64,000 nt of DNA, taken from contig JARZZO010000005.1 of NCBI GenBank assembly GCA_030544215.1, positions 77,929,524 through 77,993,523 of the forward strand, written 5' to 3'. The DNA comes from Zantedeschia hybrid cultivar (Eukaryota; Streptophyta; Magnoliopsida; Alismatales; Araceae). Shown in pieces: positions 11,429-23,695 of this stretch; the first letter of the stretch is position 1; each line of letters opens with the position of its first letter. The notes under the pieces are model-generated. The model had not been told where the DNA came from. It made no database searches and worked only from the letters and a program-made list of their open reading frames with translations. The position numbers and the translations under genes are program-made.

Positions 11429-11818
11429 TGTTAGGGATTTTCGAAATACCTGGAGCGGAAGCTATCCCTAACGCAGAGGAAGACGATGCCGGAGTCGATC
11501 CCCACGCGCAGCGGACCTCGAACAAGAACGCACGAACTCCGGGCAGGAAGACGGTGTAAACCCACGCACTGTCTCCACTGGTTTCCTCTCTCTATTCGTC
11601 TTAATGCGTATGACCTAATGGGGAGTCACAGGCTTCTTTTATAGAGAGGAGGGACCAGTCCCGTTCTTACTTCTAACAGGATCCTACCCATTACAGGATC
11701 CTTATTGGGCGCCTAATGGGTTAAGTCCAATCATATTCCATTAATTGGATGCCTAATGGTGTGCAAGTGTGCAGCCCAGTAAACACAAGTGGACCACTAA
11801 TTGGATTAAAACCCAACA
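11429..11818 (-). mobile_element. Solo LTR (390 bp) with perfect 5-bp target duplication
   Basis: The element begins TGTTAGGG and ends CCCAACA (5'-TG...CA-3') and is flanked on both sides by GCAAG (11424-11428 and 11819-11823). On the minus strand a TATA box CTATAAAAG lies near 11643-11635 with downstream CT-rich leader sequence, so transcription would run leftwards. There is no internal domain, so it is a solo LTR left by LTR-LTR recombination. The superfamily is not certain. Confidence 0.88.
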
Positions 11819-12029
11819 GCAAGTACACCCTTTCGATAGTTGAATGTAGTTTAGGGGGTTGCAGTCAAACTTTGGCCTAACCAGAAAATTTTACGCTCTA
11901 GGACACCTCGAATTCGACCGAACCCATTGTAATCTAGCTTGAAATTGGTCCGAAATGCCAGCCCTTCACCGAGTCTACGTGTCACTATAATCAACCAGTC
12001 AAATCAGCTGGAGACCATAAACATCACCT

Positions 12030-13140
12030 CACTTTGTTTTGTTTGCGGAATAAGTTATTACGTGGGGTCCACTGACGGAATAGGATATACTAAAATAAGA
12101 GATATTTCAGTTTGATAGTTTTGTGGGACCCACTGACGGCATAAGAAGAATACGCAACTTGGGTCTAAAGTGGGATTGTTTATTCTCCTTATTCTCCGAA
12201 TATGCTATTATGTAGCGCCACTTTGATTGGAGAATAGGAGAAGAATAAGGAAGAATAAGCTTAATTTAGCTTTGACAAGCGGAATGGCTTATACCGGTGC
12301 CGAATAGTCTATTCGGAGAATAAGGAGAATAAGCAATTCGACTCTAGACCCAAGAATTGCTTATCTTTCTTATTCCGCTAGTGGGTCCCACATAATTATC
12401 AAAGCTAAACACTCCTTATTCTAGTATACACTATTCTGAATAAATAATTCCAGATTAACCTATTATGCAATCAAATTGAGGCGTAGTATAAGTCATTCCG
12501 CTTGTCAAAATAAAATTAAGCTTATTCTTCTTTTATTCGTCCTTATTCTTCTCCTATTCTCCAATCAAAGTGGCGCCAAGTTTGGTTTCAAACATGTGCC
12601 TCAATTCGTTTGCGCCACTTTGATCGGAGAATAGGAGAAGAATAAAGGAGAATAAGTTTAATTTAGCTTTGACAAGCAGAATGGCTTATACTAGTGCAGG
12701 ATAGTCTATTCGGAGAATAAGGAGAATAAGCAATTCGACCCTAGACCCAAAAATTGCTTATCCTTCTTGTTCCGCCATTGGATCCCACATAATTATCAAA
12801 GTTAAGCACCCCTTATTTTAGTATACGTTATTCCGGATGAGTAATTCTAGAATAATTTATTCTGCAATCAAATTGAGGCTGCAGAATAGGTTATCCGGAA
12901 TCACTTATCCGGAATAGCGTATACAAGAATAAGGGGCATTTAACTTTGATAATTTTGTGGGACTCACTAACGGAATAGAAAGGATAAACAAATCTTAGAT
13001 CTATAGTCGAATTGTTTATTCTCCTTATTCTAATATAAGTAATTCTAACGCTGTATAAGTCATTCCGCCTATCAAATTTGAATTAGTCTTATTTTAAGAA
13101 TAAGATATTTTATTCTTCTCTAATTCTGCAAACAAAGAGG
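12030..13140. mobile_element. Cluster of nested palindromic MITEs (GGAGAATAGGAGAAGAATAA family)
   Basis: The clearest unit is 12215-12576: GCGCCACTTTGATTGGAGAA at the left is matched by its inverse at 12555-12576, with arms extending about 90 bp. A second GCGCCACTTTGAT start lies at 12613. Internal palindromes centre on TATGCAATCAAATTGAGG and TCTGCAATCAAATTGAGGCT. The unit types appear inserted into one another. No coding capacity is seen. Confidence 0.7.
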
Positions 13141-14640
13141 AGCTGGCACACAAATTGAACAGTTGGAACCGGGTCAGGCTTCAGTGGGACCCACCATCTC
13201 CATACGAAGCTGGGAATTCTTGCTTATAAGGGGGGCTCTTTTTTTGTGGTGGCAATTGAGGTTTGGGATCCCACTTGGCACAACTTGCCTGCCTTGTGGA
13301 TTCTGTATCACCTCTCCTTTTCACAGGGATCCCTCTCATTTCTTTTTCTTTTATCTTTTTGGGTTTTCTTATTCTCTCCTTTTTTTCTTTTTTTTTTGTG
13401 GATTACAGGAACACAAATGGGACATGGGGAGTGGTGATGATTTTATAGGTATTTTCTTAGATATGTATCCTTAAACTCTTCGGTACTTGACGCCATACCC
13501 TAGACCTTCACATTTGCTTCTAAAGTTCTAAAATTTTCACAAAATTAGATGCTCTACGCCCATTAACAACCGATCATTCCGAAGGGGGGAAAATTATCTC
13601 CTAGATGCTAAATATTTGAGATTCACATGGTATATTAGAGACTTGCGAAAACTTTTTTTTAGAAATATTTTTTTTCTCAAATAAAAATCATCATGAGAAA
13701 AATAATAAAATTTTCATGCTTAAAAAGGTATGAAGAAAGGTGAAATCTTGTGTGAATTAATGTCAAATCTCGACCATCGTTAAGAGATAGAGAGAGGAAG
13801 AGAGAGATTTATGAAGAGCGAGAGAGAAATTTGAATTTTTTTAAAGAAAAAATGTTTTCCTTGTCTAGGGGTAGGAAAATTTTTTGAAGTAGTTTTTTGA
13901 TCAAGGAACAAAAAAAAAAATCACAACTGTTCATTTTACTAAATCTCTAAATCCTATGAAAGCAATTTTTCTCAAAAGGTAGATTTCTTCTCTTAATTTT
14001 TTGAACCTCCTAACCCACTCTTACATCAGTGAATCAAACAACAACAAAAAACAAAGAGGCTAGTTTTTTATTTTTATGGAAGCATACATATAATTTTACA
14101 AATGGGTCAACTGGTATCACAGCTATGGTTGAGTTAAAAGATACCGTGCGTGTAGGAACATACACAGCACAGCTCATGACGATGGTATGTAAGAAAACAA
14201 CATAACATAGTTTAACAAATATCAGTGTTTGAGGGATAAATTGAAGAGTATAATTCTGTAGGTATATGACTAAAAATGGTATTGCAGCTTCCACTTGACA
14301 ATGATCTCCTACTTGGCTCCTGGGTGCTACCATTCAAAATAAACAGATCTTTGAGCTGAATGTAAAATTATTTCTCTTATGACCATTGTAAGAAACAGGT
14401 TAGGTAAATTTCACAACTGTGACTGATAGAAAGGTGACAAAAGGGTCAGAGTTGCCTAGTCATGTTGATGAGGAAAGCACATATGAACTGCATAGTTTAG
14501 TTCTAGCTCACTTGCGAAGCCTTTAAAAGAAAACCAAGATGAAGCAGTAATTTCTGTGGGCATCAAAACCACTTCAGGAAACCCAGTTGCCACCCTTCCA
14601 GCACAATTCTCTCTTCGGCAAGTCCAACACGACAACATGT

Positions 14641-15625
14641 ATCAGCTTGTTGGATACTCTACAAAGTCTATAGATGTTGAACCTCACAAGTAACAAGTGC
14701 CTTCATATAGAACTTGTTTGATTCTAACAAGAAAAGGCATCTCACATGCAATCCATCTCACATGCAATCTAGGTAGGCAGTCTAATAATTTAGAACATAT
14801 TCGGAAAAACTTTTCCTTGAAAACTATTTTCGGCTTTCACTTTTCACGTAAAATGAATTGAAAGAGAGAGGTTTTAACTAATTTTAGTTTGTCGTAAAAG
14901 TCAACTCTTTCGTGATAACTTCACTTTTTTTCTAATTTTGAAAGTTTCAATCTCGTAATTTTTAGTTAGAAATCAAAACACAAATAAAATACTATATAAA
15001 CGACTTTCAAAATGTAATAGTTTCTACAAGAATAATTAAATGGAAGTATAAAAGTACTTTCAAATAGAAGTTATACCAAACACAGCTTATGTTACCATTG
15101 CATCTAGAAAGCTGGTGGTCCTGAAGCTAGCAAGGCGTCTCCATCCATCTTGTGACCACATCAATTTCCAATCCGGATTGGTTTTCCAATGAATTACGCA
15201 ATCGTCAAACCAAACGCATCTTTTTAGAGGGAGTTAGAATTCTGTATGACTCTTGGGTGGTCGCATCTAAGGTCACATGTAATTTTGCCAAGACTTCCAT
15301 GGGATGATTTGGTATATTGACTTGTTGAGAAATCTCTCTCCATATAAGAGGTTTGCACAAAGGCCAGTTAAAGGAGAGCAAAAGAGAAAGAGAGAAAAGA
15401 AAAAGAACACATGAAGTTATGTAGTTTGACGATTACTTACGTTCATAGAGCCTCCTTCGTGTTTCTCTATTTTATTCTTAACGAAGTAATGTTGCAGTAA
15501 GATTTCCCTTGTTTCTGCAATATGTATCATATAAGAAAAACTCAAAAATAGCCTCCATTACAAAATTACGCATGCAATATCATATTGCGGGGGACTAAAC
15601 TCAGCATGATTGAACTCAGACTACC
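14641..15625. other. Intergenic, no gene recognised
   Basis: AT-rich, with a purine-rich stretch near 15370-15410. Near 15340 a CATATAAGAGG looks TATA-like but no ORF or LTR boundary supports it. Confidence 0.35.
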
Positions 15626-15629
15626 TAGG

Positions 15630-16115
15630 GTAGTAAGCGCCATTTTGATTGAAGAATAGGAGAAGAATAACGGTGAATAAAAATAGCATAAACTTAATTT
15701 TGTTTTGATAAGCAGAATGACTTATACCGTACATAATAACGTATTCGGAGAATAAGAAAAATAAGTCATCTCACTCTAGACACAAGCCTCAATTTGATTG
15801 CAAAATAGGTTAATCCGGAATTACTTATCCAGAATAACGTGTACTAGAATAAGGGGTGCTTAACTTTGATAATTCTGTAGGATCCACTGGCGGAATAAGA
15901 AGGATAAGCAATTCTTGGGTCTATGGTCGAATTGCTTATTCTCCGAATAGGCTATTCGGCACCGGTATGAGCCATTCCACTTGTCAAAGCTAAATTAAGT
16001 TTATTATCCCTTTATTCTTCCTTATTCTTCTCCTATTACTTATTCTTCTTATTCCGTCAACAGACCCCATAACACTATCAAACCGAAACACCCCTCATTC
16101 TAGTATACGTTAACT
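15630..16115. mobile_element. MITE pair of the GGAGAATAGGAGAAGAATAA family
   Basis: Starts GCGCCATTTTGATTGAAGAA TAGGAG and carries CTTATTCTTCTCCTATTACT near the right. A central CCTCAATTTGATTGCA matches the palindrome centre of the 12-13 kb cluster, so this copy has the same composite structure. Confidence 0.6.
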
Positions 16116-16589
16116 CATGTGTGACTAGGATTATCACAAGGACAATTATCTATAATTTCAGAAAGCTATAGAACTCCTGCTCACAAGTTTCCCTGGGAGA
16201 GCATCAATGGTGGGCTAAGTTTCTAACTAGATTGTCTAGTGCAAGTTAATTATTTCAAGAACGAACTAAAGTGTCATCTTGATCAGATCGTGCCCTTTAA
16301 ATGATAGGAATGGCAAAATAGGAAATCAACCCTCCTCGCTGGGATGGAGAGGGGGCCAATTTTTCATTGTTTTTGCTTTTTTTTTATCTTTTAAATTTTC
16401 GATAAAAAATCGGATAGTACAGTCAATAAATTCAGATCAGCTTCAGACAGTCTGTAATTTTTTTATCAAAAAAATAAAAAACACCTCAATTTACATGCAA
16501 AAAATTCAAAAAAATATATATACACAATCAACTTGAAGCGACCTCAATTCACTGACTGTACTGTCCATCGGACGGCTGCCCCTTAGACA

Positions 16590-16825
16590 TTGCAATCTAA
16601 GTATTACTCTTTCTTTCTTGGATATTTGTAACAACACCATCATATGCATATGGGTTCTTGATGGGTTCTTATTTGGCAGCAGTATGTATTAAAACAGCAT
16701 TGCAGCGAGCATTACTCTTTCTTTCTTGGACATTTGTAACAACACCATCATATGCCCATGGGTTCTTGATGAGTTCTTTATCTCACGTTGGGAACCTCAA
16801 GTTGGCAGCCCTACATATTAAAACG
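16590..16825. repeat. Tandem duplication of about 110 bp
   Basis: TATTACTCTTTCTTTCTTGG then ATTTGTAACAACACCATCAT recurs about 110 bp later, followed in both by CATGGGTTCTTGATG- or CATATGGGTTCTTGATG-like sequence and by ATTAAAAC. No function assigned. Confidence 0.7.
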
Positions 16826-17020
16826 GGAATTGCTGCAATTCCACTTGCAAGAGATCCTTGTTCTCCAAGCTTCTTCCTCTGGATGCAACTAAATAATTAT
16901 CCCCTTTGCAGATAAGGCTCACATCATCCATCTTTGTTCCTTATGACACGCAAACTTAGTTCCCTGGAAGCTTAAAATTCTCAACTTTTTCTATTATGTT
17001 TCAAAGATGGCGAACACAGA

Positions 17021-17024
<4 letters not shown>

Positions 17025-17082
<58 letters not shown>
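17025..17082. repeat. (TC)29 microsatellite
   Basis: A 58-nt perfect TC run with no interruption. Confidence 0.97.
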
Positions 17083-17084
<2 letters not shown>

Positions 17085-17132
17085 ATTCAGCTCTTCATGA
17101 TTCTCCAAGCTGTGATGCGGGATTAGTCTGAA

Positions 17133-17444
17133 GAGTTGTTTGGTGCAACGCAAGATACTGTAAAACAATGCAAATGGGACATAAATAATATTTTTCTTAT
17201 GTTTAGAATCTTCTATAAATTATTTTACATCATTTTTTGTATGTTTGAAATGTTATAAATTATCATATTTCAAAATCGATCGATCCTTATAATTTGTCTT
17301 TTAGCTGATTTTTATTCCCAGTCCAAAACCATGATAAAATAAAACCGGTGATTAAAAAAGAAAGGAATTCTATTTTTGCCGATACTAGAACTGGTTATTT
17401 CAAAATTCAGATTTTATAATATTTTAAAACACACCAAACAAGCC
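17133..17444. mobile_element. MITE of the GTTTGGTGTG...TAAAAT family
   Basis: Left AGAGTTGTTTGGTGCAACGC faces right TTTTAAAACACACCAAACAA. Interior AT-rich. One of the better-preserved terminal pairs in this family. Confidence 0.6.
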
Positions 17445-17699
17445 TCAATGTAAGCTAGACTGACATCCCTTGAATGAGTCATTCTTTATTGTGGAAATAT
17501 TTCTTTTCACGGGTCTCAGAGGTATTTAGTCCTTATCTGGTTTTAATTATGAACTGACATCAGATATGAATATATGAAAATTAGTCATTTTTTCAACATT
17601 TCTTATCACAATTGGAGATTCGACTGCCATCCAGGTCATATGTTGGCTACAAAAGACATCACCGTACAATCCAGCATGTGCAAAGCATTAGCTCCATGT

Positions 17700-17925
17700 T
17701 CTATAGGCATGTCGCGACCGATCTCAAGCCGATCCAGACAGGTCTATTTATTTTCTAATTTTTTATGAAAAAAATTAGTCCAATCCCAACTCGATCTTGA
17801 CCGATCCCAGATCGATCCCGGCCAATCATGACCGATCCCGATCTAGACCAGTAGATCGGAAATCGGGATCGAACTAGTTCAGGTCAAAACCGATCGGATC
17901 GGCTGATCCGTGCTGATCCTGCCTT
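17700..17925. mobile_element. Foldback repeat rich in CCGATC / GATCGG
   Basis: The left arm uses CCGATC words and the right arm GATCGG words, so the block can fold on itself. Its make-up parallels the hAT-like element at 6811-7334. No clean ends or target duplication were found. Confidence 0.4.
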
Positions 17926-18736
17926 CCCTGGTTGGGATGGGATACTCAAGAAGCAGGTATATATGTAATCTTTCGAAGAAAAAAAAAAAAAAAGGAAGCA
18001 GGTATGTTATTCCTCTCAATCACAGATTTGCTCACAAAATTAGTTGGGTAAACTTAAATACAGAAGATCATATCTTGAAGTTGGCAAGCAAGGTATCTCT
18101 AAAGTGTGGCAAAAAAAACAGTCAAAAAGTAAAAAAATCTTCACGGTGCCGATGGAGGGTAGTCTTTTTTTTTTTGGACTCTGATGGAGGGTAGTCACCA
18201 GTCACCAAACACCCTGACAACAATAATATGCATGCACATGCAATCCATGAAATCACAAAACTGGAAGTTGGACTTTACATCTCACACGGTTGAAGGGATT
18301 TCTCCACCAGAGTTTTGCTCTTTGTGCTAACTTTTCACAATTTAGACCAGTAGACTAATTTCCTGATAATTCCCCTGAGGCCATACATCTGTACACTTAG
18401 ACACTTTCATGTAATACAGTTGGTACATGAAAAAGAACACCTTCCATCCCTAGAGACACTGGAAAATGGAGGAGCAGCCTGATTGTGAAACTAAAGATGA
18501 GTAGCATTGGGGCACTGGAAAATGTGCAAGTCAAAGTAATTTACTCTCTCTTCCAAGAGCCTAAGTGAAAGCTGCAGGAATGAGTATCTGAAAAATATAT
18601 AAAGAAAGGAAAAAGAATAAACAGGTAGCCAGATTGGCAAAAGGGAATTGTTGACTCTACAGAATATACATGAATCAACAGCCAATCACTTAGGCAGCAA
18701 GAACTTGCCCCTAAAGCTGAACTAGACGGAACTGAA
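17926..18736. other. 3' flank of PDK copy 2
   Basis: Non-coding; on the minus strand it should include the 3'UTR and polyadenylation site of the kinase. I found no unambiguous AATAAA on that strand. Confidence 0.4.
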
Positions 18737-21700
18737 TTATGGTAATGGTTCTTTTGAATCTCCCAATCGAGACAAATGAAGGTATGCATCAGTTCCTGCC
18801 AAACAAAGATCAAAGTCAGAACCGAGAGTATTGATTTTGTGAGCAAGGATGGTACATGGCATGAGAAATGCATTTTTGTTTATCAAATGCCAAACAGAAA
18901 ATTGTCTCAGGATGCACAATGTTTGTCATGACTCGAATTGTTCATATTCATATGTTCAATAACCTTGTCCAATATCCTTCACAGTGTGAACAACAATTTT
19001 TGACTGCATGGTAGCTAGTACTTTTTTTGCCAAAATATTTTTCAATATTCCTCTGCTTATGAAACTTTATGCCCATCATTCCCCCTTGTTCGTTGCAATT
19101 TCTTTTTGCTAATCCCGTCAAATTTCCAATTTTCTCAGAAGAATCCCCCTTTTATAGTTCTTTTTGTTATTCTCAATGTTTGAACATTGAAGTTGAAGTT
19201 TGAACTTTCTAACATGAAAGGAGATGAAATTTCAGACTCAAACATGGGCTGGGAAGAGAGTTTGAAATGGCCTACGTAGTTCAGTGCACTTTTAACAGTA
19301 ATGAATGTAATAGAAGCTTCTACAGAAGACATGAATGACAAACAGGTTAACCTTGAAGTCATGAACACCTTTTCTATTATTGATGAAATGGGAATAAAAC
19401 ATTATAACCAATTCATTAAAAGCGGGAACAAAGAATAATTAAGAGCTGATATTTAGCTAAGAGACGCACCATATCCTTCCATGGAGATGATCTGCAGATC
19501 CCCTCCAAAATAGTGTGCATAGAGGCGGCTTATGGGAAGGCCACATCCATATCCAGCCATAGTCACTCCATCATTTCTTCTGTTGTGACATTCATCTAGG
19601 GGAGTTTTTGCAGTACTATAAAGGTACGTAAAGATGTTTGAAAGGCCACTTCTTGGTATACCACCACCTTCATCTGAAATCTGCATTTGAATAAATATAT
19701 AGACCATTTATCAGCATAACCCTATAAACAGTAACACCATGACATCATGACCAAAAAAAAAAGGAAAAATCAGTAAAAGAGAAACCTCATGTTTAAAGCA
19801 TCTATATAGGCCAAGAAAGAAGCTCCTGGGTGAGTCTAGACTCGATATAGTTTTGGCTGATTTGGTATGTTATACAAATATATTCAAGAGATCTAAACAA
19901 AATGTAAGAAAGGAACTAACCTATGGACTTTAAACAAAAGATGCTTATTATACTGCCGCGGTATCATGGGGGACAAATCAGTAAGGGGACCATGATACCA
20001 GAGCCTAATTTCACTGATTTGGTATCATGGTTTTAGAGAACAAATTTTCAGAACATTGCCTCTAAGACATTGATCTTGAAGAATGACGTTGCTAATTTTT
20101 TATGAGAACATATGAATCTTTCAAGGATATTAGAGCATCTATTCCCTTACTGATGATAAGGTAAAATCTAGAAAGCTAAATTTCAGTACCCATACATGTT
20201 CCCTTAAACAAGCATGGAAAGCACAATTGATGCCTCTATTGGTGTATTACCATGCTGAAAAGGCCACTAAAAAGTAGCCTCTGTTTTGATGCTAAGCATA
20301 CATCTATTGTTTACCTTAATTGTAACATCCTCGACGCCATCAGCAACTATGATCCTAATTGGAGGTGCATCAATATGAGAATTCATGTATCTTTCCTGAA
20401 CTGCACGCAAGGAATTCTTGACTAGCTCAAACATCATAAGATGCAAATGTGAAGGTACATACCTGTTATAGAAATCCTAGGAACATTAATTTTGTTTCAG
20501 AAACAACCTTGATTAAATGAAAGAAAAATGAATGTCAAAGTAGCAATGCCATGAATAATTTCTGAAAGAAAGACTTACGGGAAAGTGAAATCAGGATCCC
20601 CATAGATGTTAACATCAGGCACATCTCCATATTCCCGCATACAGATGGCACGGGCGTCCTCGCTGGCAGCCTGTGCAACACTCATGGGTGACATCTTGGT
20701 GTTTATTTGGCCAACACAGCCAGGTTGCGGGTTTGGATCATGCAAAGCAACATGCTGCCCTGTACTTTTCCAAGAAAAAGCGGAGAAAATTCTTAATAAT
20801 TTTTTGCTGAGAATTCCCAGTAAAGAATCCCTAAAACAAGCTTTTGACTCGATCTTTTTTTTTTCCTTTTACTTAAAAAAGGATGCAGTAACTGACCAAT
20901 GAGCATGCGGATCCCAATTCTGGACATGTAAAATCCATCAAGGAATTTATGAATTTCCACAAGATCACTGCAGGCGACCTTTGGGTTCAAATCTTTCTTC
21001 AGCTGGTGGACACCCAAGGCCATTGCAGGCACCACATTGTTATGTCTAAGTTTAATCATCTTGATCATTTGGGTGAAGGCCAACTCATCACTGCTGTCCT
21101 TCATCTCTGGGAAGGAACGGAGATCCCGGAAGGAATTCAAATACCAGTCCCGCACCTTTAAAAAATAGGGATAGAATAAACAAAGATAAGTAAATTCTGA
21201 CTCGCATGATATTGTTGGCCTGGATTAAAAGCAGCACAGAGCAAACTACCTCCATGGCTATCTCCAAAAGTTTTCTACTAAACAGAAATTAAAAACCCAT
21301 CTATAGAATAACATTTTAAAAGGCTAAAGCAAGGAAAGCATAGAGCTTCAGGACCAGAAAATTTCCAGCACCATTCACAATGAGACGCTCTAAACTCGGC
21401 ACATCCACAGAACCTAATTTCGTAGACAGATCCCAAGATAAAGCACCAAAAAAAAAAAAAAAAGAACTTAAAGCATTCATGAAGGAAAAGCTAGAAGAAA
21501 AATGTCCAAAAATGAAAACCCATGATCAGAATCCACTGAGCCTTTTGGGGACCATTTCTGTGTCATAAGGGAAAATGTAGAAATATTCCAACAATAAATT
21601 AATCCGGCGGAATCAAAGAAGGGGATTTCAGTATATATACCTCTATATTCTTCTCTAATTATCTATAACCTGTATAGATATTTCATTTTCTTTATAACCC

Positions 21701-22396
21701 TCACATTCTTCTAAAATTTTGTGGTTATATACCTTCGGTCATTCTAAGACACTTTATGTTTGGGGGCACTGGAGTCAGTGTGAAGTCTATGGGAGTATAA
21801 ATAGAATTAGAGTATATGTTAGGAGTATATACACCAAAATTCCTAAAAAAGTACTCATTTTTTGCCAAGACACTATATTAATCTCAGATCTTACAGAAAC
21901 CTCTAGAACAAGAGATCCCCAGGTCTGCAAAAAATGGAAAAAAGAAAGAGGAAAATCCCACAATCCCACCCGACGAGAAACCAACATTAATCCCCAGACG
22001 GAAAACCCAGATCCCAAGTCCACACCAAACGCCGCCCAGCCGGAAACCACTTCCCAAATTCGAACCCCTCCCTCGACAAGCAAACGCGGACGCACACACG
22101 GGCCAGAGAACATGCACGGGGCGGGGGGAGGGGCCCAAAGGAGGCACCTTGAGGATGGCGAGCTCGTCGGAGAGGCCGAAGGGGAGGTGTTCGAGCTCGA
22201 CGGCGCGGCGGGCGATGCGGATGGCGAGCTCCCTGTGGAGGAACTGCGCCGACTGCAGCAGGCTGCGCTGGGTGGGCCGGGAGCCGAAGTCCATCATGTT
22301 CCTGAGGCTGACCCCCGTCTGCCTCATGCCCCCCCACCTCTGCACCTCATCCGCCAGCGCCCTCCCCGCCGCCTCCGTCGCCCTCTTCGCCGCCAT
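18737..22396 (-). CDS. PDK: Pyruvate dehydrogenase (acetyl-transferring) kinase, mitochondrial, copy 2 (complete, 6 exons, 368 aa)
   Basis: This is the complete paralogue of the gene at the left edge and should likewise inactivate the mitochondrial pyruvate dehydrogenase complex by phosphorylating E1-alpha. Exons are 22396-22148, 21155-20897, 20759-20579, 20462-20315, 19680-19470 and 18795-18737, giving 1107 nt and 368 codons, close to the roughly 350-366 aa of known plant PDKs. The H-box region SRIGIRMLIGQH lies near residues 161-172. The N-box ELVKNSLRAVQERY has E242 and N246. The G1 box is DEGGG (residues 282-286) and the G2 box is GYGCGLPISRLY (about 322-333). The C-terminus is the usual LHLSRLGDSKEPLP. 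Upstream GTG codons are not starts; ATG 22396 aligns with the family start. Oddities are FLDGFY where copy 1 has FLDRFY (residue 157), and GYGCG where plant PDKs usually have GYGYG. Both are substitutions, not breaks. Confidence 0.96.
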
Positions 22397-22511
22397 CACC
22401 TTCACCTGCTCCTCTCCCTCTCTTCCCCAACACCACTAGAAGAAGAGCAAGCAGAAGTGGGCGGGGCGCTGCAGACATGGGAGAGAGAGGTGGAGGACAG
22501 AGAAAGCTCGA
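22397..22511 (-). promoter_or_regulatory. 5'UTR of PDK copy 2
   Basis: CT-rich on the sense strand. An upstream ATG at 22478 opens a frame that is out of register with the kinase start and overlaps it, which could reduce translation if included in the transcript. Confidence 0.4.
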
Positions 22512-22842
22512 CCCCGTAAGAGGCCTCTATTTAACGTGGGCGCCACACGCTTTGTAGCCGAAATTGCAATAAAGCCCCCTCTGTATCGCTAAATGCGTAA
22601 TTATATCCCATTGCTTATATGCAGACCCCTGAAGTTTTTGGAGGGACCGTTAAAGCAAAGCCCCATTTTGAGGTGACCGTTAAAGCAAACCCCCGTAAGA
22701 GGCCTCTATAACGTGGGCGCCCCACCCTTTGTAGCCGAAATTGCAATAAAGCCCCCTCCGGATCGCTAAATGCGTAATTATATCCCATTGCTTATATGCA
22801 GGCCCTGAAGTTTTTGGAGGGACCGTTAAAGCAAACCCCCAT
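22512..22842 (-). repeat. Tandemly duplicated promoter block of PDK copy 2 (179-bp period)
   Basis: Unit 1 (22512-22690) and unit 2 (22691-22842) both begin CCCCGTAAGAGGCCTCTAT and continue with AACGTGGGCGCC, GTAGCCGAAATTGCAATAAA and CCATTGCTTATATGCAG. On the minus strand each holds GGCGCCCACGTTA plus an AT-rich TATA-like box. The equivalent flank of copy 1 has the block only once. The two units are nearly identical, so the duplication is recent. Confidence 0.85.
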
Positions 22843-23695
22843 TATTTAAAATCATTATTATTATTTACTTTTTGATAAATCTTCTTCTAGTAATTAAAAA
22901 AATTAAATTTACAAATTTTAATATATGTAAAAATTAATAATCTATGAATTTTTAATTTTAAAATCTACTTTCTCTATCAATCTAAATTACATCTAAATAT
23001 ATCTAAATATGTACCATAAAATCATATTAAAATGTTAAAAAGTTTCCGATTTCTTATTGTGGTCTTTCTTTTATCAAACTGTCAAGAGATAATCTTACTA
23101 TTTAATATTATATATATATATATATTTATGCGCGTGTATGTGTATGAATGGATGTATAAGATATATGATCATTTGCAAACAAAAACAGATTAGTCGATGC
23201 GGAAATAATGATTTCCATTTCTGACTCCTATAATTATCGAAGATCTATTTTAATTTTTTTATAATTTAACTGATGATTTTTAACATAGTTTTATATCTAT
23301 TAATAAAAACGAAAACAGAACAGATAACCAGAACAGGCAAACCTTGGCTAGGATATTGGGATAAGTATGGCAGATTAACTAAACCCTTTAACTTTAACCA
23401 CGTGTACGTTTTTTCCCTATCCCGATTGTTGTTATTAACCAGGGGTCGGATGATACTGGGACAGCGATATTGGACCAATTATAAGTTTAAATCTCATTTT
23501 TTTTTGGTTGGGTAAGTGGAGAAATTTATGTATTCCACGAATTTATGAAAGTCTATGTTCAAATACTCTTCATGCCGTGAACGGTTAATATGCTCTTGTG
23601 AGGAAAGTTTACTACTAATTAGGTGGATTAGTTGTGATTCCCGGTAGTGATGACTTCAGCTAGCTCATCCTGCAAGACCTTGAGGTGGTGACATG
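22843..23695. other. AT-rich intergenic sequence
   Basis: No gene. A short (TA)n run lies at about 23112-23125. Confidence 0.4.

Larger units (their letters stand above)
10690..14640. repeat. Low-copy paralogous segment B, expanded by insertions
   Basis: Collinear with segments A and C: AACATTTGATGAAGCAAG (11411), GTGGTGATGATTTTATAGG (13432), TCACAAAATTAGATGCTC (13536) and CTCCTACTTGGCTCCTGG (14307). The part at 14400-14640 matches the protein-like segment D (30781-31020): both carry GTGGGCATCAAAACCAC, but here the frame is broken by stops. A MITE, a solo LTR and a MITE cluster have inserted into it. Confidence 0.5.

Noticed and set aside
13163..13474. Open frame with hydrophobic stretches (Phe/Leu rich)
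   Set aside because: The residues come from T-rich low-complexity DNA and are not kept in paralogous segment C.
21719..22519. Plus-strand open frame of 266 codons, the longest in the window
   Set aside because: It lies antisense to the GC-rich PDK exon 1, starts at a non-ATG codon and has Pro/Arg-rich low-complexity composition.
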